Source: Euperipatoides rowelli (lineage: Eukaryota; Onychophora; Udeonychophora; Euonychophora; Peripatopsidae). From it: a stretch of DNA of 14,757 nt. Positions within the stretch are counted from its first letter, which is position 1; every line of letters begins with the position of its first letter. The position numbers and the translations under genes are program-made. Of the stretch, positions 7,713 to 14,757 are shown piece after piece. The notes below the pieces were generated by a model. The model was not told the DNA's origin and ran no database searches. It saw nothing but the letters and a program-made list of their open reading frames with translations. The DNA lies in NCBI GenBank assembly GCA_003024985.2, contig PXIH01S0070619.1. One strand, 5' to 3'.

Positions 7713-8338
7713 TTAATCCCTTTTGGGCAGAAAGGCACAGTTTTGAGCGACTCATATTTTATTTGAGATTGATCTGTGTACAATAAATATCCACTATGGG
7801 AAATTTAAAACCTTTGGCTGGGGCTGAGATTAAAGTGTCTCTGAAAATGTTGTATAGCTGAAGAATATCATTCAAGTGATGAAAGCAAAAGTCATGATTC
7901 CGACAAAGCGAATGACACCTAAGACCAACCTGTTGCTATAACTTTATCATTGTTGTAACTGCATTCAGTGCCTTATCCTGAGGACTTCACTAAAACACAA
8001 CTGGAATGATAAGAAACTTGCCATGAGGAAAATAGTATGAGCATGAAAAACCAATCATCAAGCCCCATATTCCCTCAAGACTATATCTGCCATGCACAGA
8101 AGGGACATGTAAAATTGTGAAGAATATACATTCAAATAATCATGATTCAACAACTAAGGAAATTCTGTGGAAAGAGATGGATTGGTCAAATGTATCAGAA
8201 TGCAAATTTTGTCCATCAAAAAATGCTAATAAAGCACATGTAACCAAGTGCAACAAACATAATTTGCAAATTCCATGTTACCAATTACTGCCCAAATTGT
8301 ACAAATTACTAAATACATATATTGAACAATTTTTCTAA
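7713..8338 (+). pseudogene. Possible internally deleted piggyBac-like transposase
   Basis: Three clues point to the piggyBac family, which targets TTAA, has ends starting CCC and encodes transposases with an acidic N-terminus and a C-terminal cysteine-rich finger. First, TTAA at 7713-7716 is followed by TCCCTTTTGGGCAG. Second, about 7858-7920 reads EEYHSSDESKSHDSDKAND, an acidic Ser/Asp-rich run. Third, 8117-8338 is open and ends with a CKFC-x12-CNKH-x5-C pattern (about 8189-8275), like the C-terminal CxxC...CxxC/H finger. The RNase H-like catalytic core that should lie between is missing; the whole is only about 600 bases. No matching right inverted end next to a TTAA was found. Each clue is weak alone, so the family call is an inference. 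Confidence 0.35.
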
Positions 8339-8507
8339 AATTTTTATATTTTGTTTTAAATTTTGTTTATTTTTTGAAATAATAATATATTTAGTTAACC
8401 CAATAAAATTTAGAGACTATCACTTTGATTTACTAATAATTACAAGCATAATTTTATGATATGGATCATATTGACCCAAACAGTACATTTCTATAGTAAA
8501 CACTAAC

Positions 8508-8545
8508 AGAACAGCAGGGACATGTAAAATTGTCCCTGCTGTTCT
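8508..8545. repeat. Perfect 15-bp stem-loop
   Basis: AGAACAGCAGGGACA (8508-8522) and TGTCCCTGCTGTTCT (8531-8545) are exact reverse complements with an eight-base loop. An 18-base stretch including the loop (8516-8533) is identical to 8101-8118, about 415 bases upstream. The structure is GC-rich relative to its surroundings. A transposon-internal hairpin or duplication product is more likely than a transcription terminator in an animal genome. Confidence 0.9.
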
Positions 8546-8689
8546 AGTCTTATTTATATAGTTAACTTGAGTTTGGTCATCTTTATTTGAGTGCTTACTA
8601 TAATTTGTAGGGAAATAAATCTAATTGTGGATAATTTTATTTCTTTTATCAACTTTAACATTTTAAACTGGCCCACTAATACATTAAGA

Positions 8690-9640
8690 ACTCTCCTCAA
8701 CCCTTATGACCCCTTTTTACTGGTTAGAAGCATAGACATTTTAATGCCTTCAGATTCATATTGGTCCTGAGTAACTGTGGCTGTATTTGTTGGTGTTTTC
8801 ACCCACAAACAATAATTTTTATGTGTTGTGCATTTTGCATAAGGCCAAAATAATATAGCAGGCCCTTTTCTATTCACAATGATACTTTTTGTGAGTGATC
8901 TGCACTCATGTCTGGAAGAGGTACTAACATGCTTATCATATTTGTGTCAGTTCTTGGTGAACCCAGAGCTTACTTTATCTCAACAGTGACATTTTTTCTT
9001 TTTGTCAAAGTACTGGTTATTTTTATTATTATTTTTATATTTGCTGTCTGGGGAAGTTGGACTATTGTCTTGAAAATTTTCAAAGCCATCCTGACAGTAT
9101 ATTTTATACTTGGTGTGTACATAAAGCCACATAGTACCCCTCTACTTCAAGAGTGTATGTGGCTGACTCTTTGAGGGCTTTAGTATTGGGCTTAAGCATG
9201 TCTAGCCTAAGTGGAGTGGATAAATTGTGATCTCTGAATTGAGTTAGTAGTAGCTCTTACCTCATTTCTCTATTTATTCTAGGGTCTATTGTGTTAACCA
9301 TTGTGACCGGTCTCTGCTGGTATGAACCTAAGATTTCTCCATGATTTTGGACACAAGTTAATAATAATTTAAGACCCTCTCATTTTTTTTTTTAGAATAA
9401 TATCCTAAACTGTTTGATTCTTTCCTCTATGTAAATATCATAAAAATTGCCTAGTCCACCATAATATTATGATGCTTGAGCTCTTTGGGAAAGTTTTTGT
9501 TCTAAAACTTGTTTCATAAGTACAAGAGCACACCTCAACATTTGTGTCATATCTAGAAGTGTGTCCAGCCAACATTCACATTCAAAGTGATTTTCTGGAT
9601 CAACATTAAATTAAGCAACATAGCTAACATGCCATGTCCT
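8690..9640 (-). pseudogene. Decayed minus-strand open frames, family unknown
   Basis: A chain of unusually open segments for so AT-rich a region. About 9630-9395 reads with a single internal stop: NVDPENHFECECWLDTLLDM, then MKQVLEQKLSQRAQ, then YYGGLGNFYDIYIEERIKQ. About 9125-8710 reads with two stops and contains a DNSPTSPDSKYKNNNKNN polar run, KKKKCHC, and later KCTTHKNYCLWVKTPTN. The polar/basic composition and possible cysteine-histidine cluster would suit a retroelement gag, but no canonical CCHC or other diagnostic motif is present. It lies where the reverse transcriptase of the neighbouring copia-like element might be expected, yet shows no copia RT motif. The 8908-9174 plus-strand frame is its antisense shadow. 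Confidence 0.3.
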
Positions 9641-9738
9641 AAAGAGTATGGTTAATCAGAGTAAATTTGGGAGGGTTAGATGGTATTTTGTTGGATCATT
9701 ATATGCCCTATGTTAATTTTATCTGTTAACATGTTCAT

Positions 9739-9804
9739 TGCTGATGACTCAGATCTGAATCAGCACGAACCTCCACAATATGTTGATGACTCAGATATGA
9801 GTCA
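9739..9804. repeat. Imperfect direct repeat carrying three AP-1-type TGA(C/G)TCA sites
   Basis: TGCTGATGACTCAGAT... (from 9739) and TGTTGATGACTCAGAT... (from 9781) are related units 42 bases apart. They contain TGACTCA at 9745-9751 and 9787-9793, and TGAGTCA at 9798-9804; the last two form an inverted pair with a four-base spacer. TGA(C/G)TCA is the consensus for AP-1/bZIP factors. Whether any factor uses these is unknown. Confidence 0.55.
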
Positions 9805-9857
9805 ATTTACAATATAATAATATGAATATTCATCATATAGGATGAGTATTAGAAATA

Positions 9858-10095
9858 TCATCCAGCAGTGAACATCTTAAAGACACAATATTTTACATTG
9901 AAATCTGGCTTAATGTTACCCAATCTAGTTAAAGGTGTTTCAGGGTTCACCCTGCCTACTGTCTGATTTACTATTCATATGTAATCAGCTATTGGTGTTT
10001 GAAGCATGGGAATTTGCGGTATTGCTATTGGTGTGCTTTCTTCAAAGAATAAGAATCCTTGGGCATCTATGTTATGAATATCCTTTTTACTAAGT
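9858..10095 (-). pseudogene. Copia post-integrase linker remnant
   Basis: One frame is open with a single internal stop. IHNIDAQGFLFFEES (about 10084-10040) fits the V-I-x-S-R-D-V-x-F-x-E block that follows the integrase in copia polyproteins. A later segment, TPLTRLGNIKPDFNVKY, resembles the R-R-S-x-R-x-x-x-P...Y stretch before the RT. The match is by pattern only. Confidence 0.4.
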
Positions 10096-10439
10096 AATTC
10101 TGCTATCTTTCCTTAACCAAGCTATTTGACTTTTCTGTTCCTTTTTTCTTTTTGTCAATCTATCACAGATGGACATTATTAAAGATATTAATGTGGTGAA
10201 AATAAGATTATACAACTAAGTAGTTATAGAAGACCAAGTTTGATTTAGGTGAAACTCTAATTTGCAATCTATAGAATAAATATGCATTCATCCCACTGAA
10301 CCTACATAATACCTAAAAAAGCCATAAGGGAGTAATAAAAACCAAGAAAAAAAATAAAACAAAAAATAAATAAAATACAAATGATAATATATAAAACATA
10401 TGGTTTCATTTGCATCAAATTTCTTCTCTAGCAAACAAA

Positions 10440-10935
10440 TCAAAATATGCCCTGTGTAAGTATCTACAGTAGAAGATCCATTATGTACCTATTCTCTCCT
10501 AAACTATCCATGGGAGCAGTCCACAAAAGTCCATATGGATCGTTATAATGCTTTCTCTGCTTGTAATTCAAAGATGGTCAATAATTCTACCCCAGTTATA
10601 CTATAATCCAACAACATTTTATTAAATTTTCATGTGATTCTTGTAATCTTATACTATGTGACCAAATATCTTACACCACACTACTGTTTTAGACAAATTC
10701 ATCTCCCTTATGCATGCATAATCTTTTTTTTATCCAGCTTTCATCTGATATTATATTAGCCCTTAATGTGTAAAAACAATTAATTTATTGTTCTTTCATG
10801 ATTACTCTGCCTTTGATATCAAATATTGTGGCACCTTACTTGTCAAAAGTTACTGAGTTGCCCTTTTTTATCAATTCCCAAATGGACATCAAGTTATCCT
10901 TGAGTTGTGGAATATAAATTTATTTATTTTAACAC
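10440..10935 (-). pseudogene. Copia integrase, N-terminal and core start (decayed)
   Basis: From right to left: YIPQLKDNLMSIWELIKKGNS then VTFDK (about 10926-10848) is the VP-x-L-x-x-N-L-(L/M)-S-(V/I) block, followed by GATIFDIKGRVIMKEQ before a CFYTLRA segment, as in GAG-pre-integrase domains. A weak WCKIFGH (about 10685-10665) may be the H-H zinc-binding start W-H-x-R-(L/F)-G-H with its first His lost. DPYGLLWTAPMDSLGENRY (about 10543-10487) matches the first catalytic Asp region (H-T/S-D-x-x-G-P). In a shifted frame WIFYCRYLHRAYFDLFAREE continues the FIDD-x-S-R-x-x-W-V-Y-F block, with its acidic residues lost. Stops are present throughout. The later catalytic Asp and Glu motifs were not found. 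Confidence 0.7.
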
Positions 10936-11048
10936 ACTTCTCTCCTTTTCTGGTGTTTAACTTCATTCTTAATTCTTAGATTTTCCTGACTCTGTCAGCT
11001 GTATTTCCCCATTTTATTTGTGTATTTTTATCAGGTTTTTTTTAATAA

Positions 11049-11078
11049 CCAGGTCATGTGTACTGTATACCCCAATTC
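11049..11078 (-). pseudogene. Copia protease active-site remnant
   Basis: The minus strand reads ELGYTVHMTW, matching the copia aspartic protease signature D-S-G-(A/C)-(T/S)-x-H-M-T. Gly and the H-M-T tail are kept, while the catalytic Asp is Glu and the next Ser is Leu, so it could not be active. It lies between the CCHC knuckle and the integrase, as expected. Confidence 0.55.
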
Positions 11079-11132
11079 GAGATTGAGATTCAATTTTTCT
11101 CCCCACACTTAATGTCATTAACCTTCCATTAG

Positions 11133-11318
11133 TTACTGCTCTGGAATTTCCCTTATTCTTTTGTCCTCTATTTTTCCCACATGAATATAGCTACATGTCT
11201 TATCTTTGCAGTACCAACAGTTTGTGACAATATGCCCTTGTCTGTGACATATAAAACACTCTTCATCCTTGTCATTCCTTTTTAGTATTGGTTTGTTTAT
11301 CCTTACTTCTCTTGACAT
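11133..11318 (-). pseudogene. Copia gag zinc-knuckle segment
   Basis: Open 61-codon segment with a perfect CX2CX4HX4C knuckle, CFICHRQGHIVTNC, at 11258-11217, preceded by a lysine/arginine-rich stretch (INKPILKRNDKDEE). In gag this knuckle binds the element's RNA. A further cysteine pair (WYCKDKTC) and a His follow at once, an extension not standard for copia gag. It is followed leftwards by the protease relic. The knuckle is intact although its surroundings are broken. Confidence 0.8.
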
Positions 11319-11384
11319 TTATGATTCTCCCTGCACTAGTATGTTTCATTTGTTCTTCTAAATTTGATTCTATTTTCCTAGTTT

Positions 11385-11808
11385 ATCAATGTAGTGTGGA
11401 CCTCCTCCAATGAGATCGCTCTTCTACTGTGAAGAATCACCACATTTTATAACCTATCATGTATATCTCTAACCACTTTATAAACAAATTCCCTGAAATT
11501 CATCTGTCCTCTAAGGGATTGCATCTTGGCTAATAAATTTATGACTCTCATGATATAGTGATCCACAATTTCCTTTAAATACATTCAGACGTCCTTCAAC
11601 TCTAATGTGATATCCACATAAGGTCATTCTTTTCTCCCACGTACATCGTTTCCAAATTTTGCCACACATTTCTTGCACTGGTTTCATTCACAAACAAGCC
11701 CAACTGAACTGAAGCTAATGAAAATATGATGATACTAAAGGCATCATTATTCTTCTCTTCACACAACTGCATTCCTTCCTTGCCATTATCAGCAAACCTG
11801 ATGGTCAT
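11385..11808 (-). pseudogene. Copia gag polypeptide (UBN2-like) remnant
   Basis: The open segment 11808-11602 includes NNDAFSIIIFSLASVQLGLF and ETSARNVWQNLETMYVGE, matching the copia gag pattern of a short Ile/Leu helix then T-A-x-x-x-W-x-x-L-x-x-x-Y. In the next readable frame, 11583-11450 continues with YIMRVINLLAKMQSLRGQMNF and a VRDIHDRL block, the usual helix and L-x-x-x-G-x-x-(I/M)-x-x-x-E/F region. A poorly conserved start (about 11980-11810) may hold the N-terminal W-x-x-W part. It is separated from the zinc knuckle by frameshifts and stops. Confidence 0.7.
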
Positions 11809-12000
11809 CAGTAATTTATGTTTCTATAATTGCTGTATATAGCCTTTAAGCTTTCAGTATTGCTTACATTTTAATCACCCATTGGGAAAAAAAAATACTA
11901 TCTGTCAATAGCACTAGCCTTCAACTTTGGGTGTAGTTATATTCATTATAAACATCTCATTTTATGCCAATATTAATTCATATGCTATTTTATTTTCTCT

Positions 12001-12580
12001 TTCCATTTGTTCCTTCACTGAAATTAAATGTCTAAATATGCAAATATAGTTTAATCATCCATAATAACTTCAACATGAATAAGTTAATAAATATAACATT
12101 TAAAGTCTTATATCCCTATCTTGGAGGATATAAGGTGAAAATAGACTATACAACAATATTTGAATGTCATCAAACAACAATTTCATTCTTTAAAATCAAA
12201 TAGGCAATTTGATGGATTCAGTTTAAAGCAAGTCTTTAGTTCTGAGATTATAGCAGACTACAGGAAACAGAGAGTTCATGAGTTGAAACCCAGGAAAGAA
12301 AACTATACTTTTCCAGTTATTTTTTTTTAATATTATAATCTTTTAAGGAGAGCGTTTTTTTTTTTTCATCTTTAATATTTTTATTGGCAAGTAAATTTGG
12401 AAATTTCTTAACTTTTGTTTCAGCACAACACATAGTATTAGAACAGGCAATGTTGTAGAAAATGAGATTCGAATTTTCTAAATTATATTCGTTTTAAATA
12501 ACCACAGAAGTATAATGTGTATGATATCTTACTAACTTGTATTTTGCCTCATCTCTCTCAATGTTATGCACACCTTGACT
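12001..12580. other. AT-rich DNA without a recognised gene
   Basis: This is where the upstream LTR and leader of the minus-strand copia element would lie. No LTR-like direct repeat, TG...CA ends or tRNA primer-binding site could be recognised by eye, and there is no open frame of note. Confidence 0.4.
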
Positions 12581-13257
12581 TTAAAGGTCAAACGTAACAG
12601 ATTTTTAAAAAAAATTTTAGTTATTGATTTTCAAAGATTTTTACTAAAAAAAAATTTCCACCACAAAAAATAAAATTAAAAAAAAAAGTTATTTACAATT
12701 AAATTTTTAAAATAATAGTCTTTAGCTCCTCCCCCTTAAAACAACATTGTCAACTGTACACACCAGGGGAGATATTTTGTGACATCATAGGCTATAAATG
12801 GATACAGCTTGCTATATTTAACTATAGAATATTTGCTATTTTTGTCAGCATAAGGCTGGATATCATATGGACTAAGTGTTTAAATACTTATAAAATATCA
12901 TAATCAAATTCATCCTTTGTGCTATTATGATCCAATTTGTTTTTTTTTTTTTAAAAAAATCAAAATGACCTTTAATTCAAGTTGAAAGTATCTCTATTTA
13001 CATGTTAAATCATTACAAAGAAAACAGCTGTAGAGACTATTTTGTCATCAAATTAATCTCAGACCCACCAAAAAATATGAAAGCTTCAATCTGTAATCTC
13101 AGACTGAGGTTAGCAATAATAGTCTTAATTTTCTTTAAATAACTTTTTTTTATGCATTTTAAATTATTTTTTTCCAGTGGAATGTTTTTTTAGTAATTAT
13201 CTTTGAAAATCAATAATATTTTTTTTTTTAAAAAAATCTGTTACATTTGACCTTTAA
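12581..13257. mobile_element. Foldback/MITE-like DNA transposon with TTAA borders
   Basis: The left end after TTAA (12581-12584) begins AGGTCAAACGTAACAG; the right end before TTAA (13254-13257) is its reverse complement with one change (CTGTTACATTTGACCT). The inverted match runs on imperfectly for about 120 bases (about 12585-12705 with 13130-13253), including GTTATTGATTTTCAAAGAT versus its counterpart near 13200. The 669 bases between the TTAA copies encode no transposase. A TTAA target duplication suits a non-autonomous piggyBac-type element; a TA duplication (Tc1/mariner) with slightly longer ends is the alternative. Divergence between arms suggests an old insertion. Confidence 0.75.
12925..12975. 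repeat. Extra internal copy of the MITE end
   Basis: T-run, TTAAAAAAATC, then AAAATGACCTTTAATTCAAG at about 12939-12980 parallels the right terminus at 13220-13262 (T-run, AAAAAAATC..., TTTGACCTTTAATGTT), including a TTAA at 12972-12975. The preceding TTATGATCCAATTT (12925-12938) is also found at 7340-7353, again followed by a T-run. The pattern suggests nested or tandem element ends. Confidence 0.5.
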
Positions 13258-13880
13258 TGTTGATGAAGACTACCAATAAAAGATTTTTGTTTATTGCAGC
13301 CAAACATATCCCGAGCCAAAATAATAGTTCAACATGGACCTGTTGTATTAAGTGACTACCTACTTTAAGAAATTGGGAAAATGATCAATAACAGCATAAG
13401 TATAATTTAATGGTGAAGACAAACACATCAAATGCATAAAACTAAAAGATGAATAAACCATTGTGTCAATAGTATACATGTAGAATCATAAAATGTTTTA
13501 TTAAGAATATAATGAAAAATTCAATTATAATTTCTTCCCTTTATTTGGGTTTTATCCTGGCATATATACTACTTACTGAGAAAAACCAAAATATTTGAAT
13601 GATACTATACTAAATTCTTAAATAGTATTAGGCATTCACCCCTAAAGATGAAAAGTATCAAAATAACTTCTAATAGTGTTGAGAGGGATGGAGAGAGAGA
13701 CTTAAAAAGTATCATTAAGCAATATGCAGTTATGAACACTTTTAACATTTTCTTTAAAATGTTTATGTTTTGTGCAGGCAGGCTTTTTGGAATATATCCA
13801 ACAATTATTAAATAATATTTCCTAAATTAGGAATTTTTGGTGTAGGCCATTAAAATTAATAGACCCAACAATTTTTCATT
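13258..13880. other. AT-rich DNA, possibly the tail of the adjacent LINE
   Basis: No gene is supported. The minus strand should contain the thumb and C-terminal part of the LINE at 13880-14757, but no diagnostic block can be read. A short GA-rich run lies at 13681-13701. Confidence 0.4.
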
Positions 13881-14757
13881 ATATGTTATAAATATTAAAG
13901 GTTACCAATTGGTAATAAACTCCTGTTCCCTTATTTCTTATTTTACATTGAAACTCCTGCAATTTTTGAGTATATTGAGTTTTTTTCTTGCAAAGAGTCT
14001 TGGAATATCTCCAGAATTTCTAAGAATGAAAGTAAAGTCATCTACATATTATGCTCATGCTGTAACCATATGACTATAATTTGACAATAAACTAAGCCTA
14101 AATTACGAGAATTTACATTTAATGAAAAAAGATTGGTACTAAGGGGAGAACCTTGTATCAATCCACTCCTCAATATCAAATAATAATACAACTTGCTACA
14201 ATATTTAATGCTTAAGGTTTTGGTAGATATTATGTAATTTATTAAACATTTGTTCAACTTTGAATGCTGAAAGCATTGAATAATAATTTTTACCATGTGC
14301 TTTAGGTTTACAATGTCAAAGGCCTTTGGTATGTCAATAAAATGACTGCAGTCTTATTTAATCTATTATTTTTTATGTAAAGAGTTTATTCTTGTAACAT
14401 TAACAATGGTGTTGAATGTTTGATGCTTTTGTGCAGTGTTAATTTATTATTCAAAATCTTAGCAAATAATTTTGACTCAAAGTCAAAATTAATGGGCCTA
14501 AGACAATGCAAACCTGAAGTTTGCCAAAAATATTTTTAGCCATATATTAAATAAAGCTTCATAACTTGAATAGAAATATGTTGAAATATTTTACAAAAGC
14601 TAAATGTTATGAGATCTGGCCCGGGAGCACTATGTATGTTCATATAATTTAATGCATCTTGAATATCATTTTTTTCAATAAAAAAATATTTAGACCTAGA
14701 CTGTTTTGCATAATTTCAAATTAAACATCAGTTAATTGAATGTCATATTCATTATAT
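13880..14757 (-). pseudogene. Decayed LINE reverse transcriptase, cut by window edge
   Basis: The clearest RT in the window, read right to left: IEKNDIQDALNYMNIHSAPGPDLITF (about 14685-14605) with the S-x-G-P-D entry motif; RPINFDFESKLFAKILNNKL (about 14500-14440), matching R-P-I-x-L...K-(I/L)-(F/I)-A-K-I-L-x-N-(K/R)-L; HFIDIPKAFDIVNLKHM (about 14345-14294), motif A with the first catalytic Asp; GLIQGSPLSTNLFSLNVN (about 14164-14111), motif B; YVDD (14048-14037), motif C with both Asp residues; then FTFILRNSGDIPRL and further into palm. The 14296-14042 segment is a continuous open frame, but stops and frameshifts lie on both sides, so it is dead. This retains motif B, unlike the RT at 3290-4215. 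The endonuclease would lie beyond the right edge. Confidence 0.85.
14467..14491. repeat. 11-bp perfect stem-loop within the LINE remnant
   Basis: TAATTTTGACT (14467-14477) pairs exactly with AGTCAAAATTA (14481-14491) around a three-base loop. It coincides with the RPINFDFESK coding relic, so it may be incidental. Confidence 0.8.

Larger units (their letters stand above)
9858..12000 (-). mobile_element. Decayed Ty1/copia-type LTR retrotransposon (gag-pol)
   Basis: On the minus strand the gag-to-integrase order of a Pseudoviridae-type retrotransposon can be followed: UBN2-like gag (about 11808-11385), CCHC knuckle (11258-11217), protease relic (11078-11049), GAG-pre-integrase block (10935-10690), integrase core start (10560-10440) and the post-integrase linker (10095-9858). 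Protease before integrase before RT is the copia order. Stops and frameshifts are frequent in every part, so it is dead. No reverse transcriptase or RNase H motif was found to the left, and no pair of LTRs or primer-binding site was identified, so the boundaries are approximate. The element is probably old or truncated by later insertions. Confidence 0.75.

Noticed and set aside
7449-7786. Two overlapping plus-strand open frames of 105 and 94 codons
   Set aside because: Both run through a hairpin and an 18-base tandem repeat, and neither peptide resembles a known family.
8508-8545. Rho-independent transcription terminator
   Set aside because: The stem-loop has no following T-run, and the window is from an animal genome, where such terminators are not used.
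8908-9174. Plus-strand open frame of 88 codons with membrane-like composition
   Set aside because: The hydrophobic Phe/Ile/Val stretch is the antisense of an Asn/Lys-rich minus-strand segment (YKNNNKNN...KKKK), which looks more like a coding relic.
13902-13915. 14-bp palindrome TTACCAATTGGTAA
   Set aside because: A short palindrome of this size is plausible by chance in 15 kb and has no supporting context.

Overview
This is an AT-rich animal (metazoan) nuclear window with one intact protein-coding gene in a field of decayed transposable elements. The gene encodes a Na+/K+-ATPase beta subunit. Its three-disulfide ectodomain and C-terminal end look most like a lophotrochozoan invertebrate, perhaps a mollusc; that placement is an inference from the protein alone. 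Nothing looks bacterial, phage or viral.

Layout. 1-853: upstream non-coding DNA with a pyrimidine tract and possible splice acceptor just before the start codon. 854-1711 (+): complete 285-residue beta subunit in a single exon, with a candidate poly(A) signal at 1918. About 1930-3290: mostly featureless AT-rich DNA containing a small GC-rich patch ending in a strong splice-donor-like site (2541/2542) and a possible tRNA-derived SINE (about 2885-2945, minus).

3290-7190: a graveyard of non-LTR retrotransposon (LINE) pieces, all on the minus strand: a reverse transcriptase core with GPDG and YADD, a LINE C-terminal region, an AP-endonuclease region, a zinc-finger C-terminus of another LINE, and a possible ORF1 remnant. 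The order is scrambled, so at least two or three copies are involved. Two large near-perfect palindromes lie side by side in the middle (5068-5267).

7190-8560: hairpins, a short tandem repeat and a possible internally deleted piggyBac-like element on the plus strand. 8690-9640: a chain of open minus-strand segments of unknown family. 9858-12000: a decayed Ty1/copia-type gag-pol on the minus strand; in minus-strand order gag (UBN2-like), CCHC knuckle, protease, GAG-pre-integrase, integrase and the post-integrase linker can be read, with no recognisable reverse transcriptase. 12581-13257: a foldback/MITE-like DNA transposon with about 120-base inverted ends bounded by TTAA. 13880-14757: another minus-strand LINE reverse transcriptase, running off the right edge.

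Only the beta-subunit gene appears functional; its protein would assemble with a P-type ATPase alpha subunit encoded elsewhere. I see no novel multi-gene system. The most notable items are the intronless intact beta-subunit gene, the twin palindromes, the TTAA-bounded foldback element and the scrambled LINE array.
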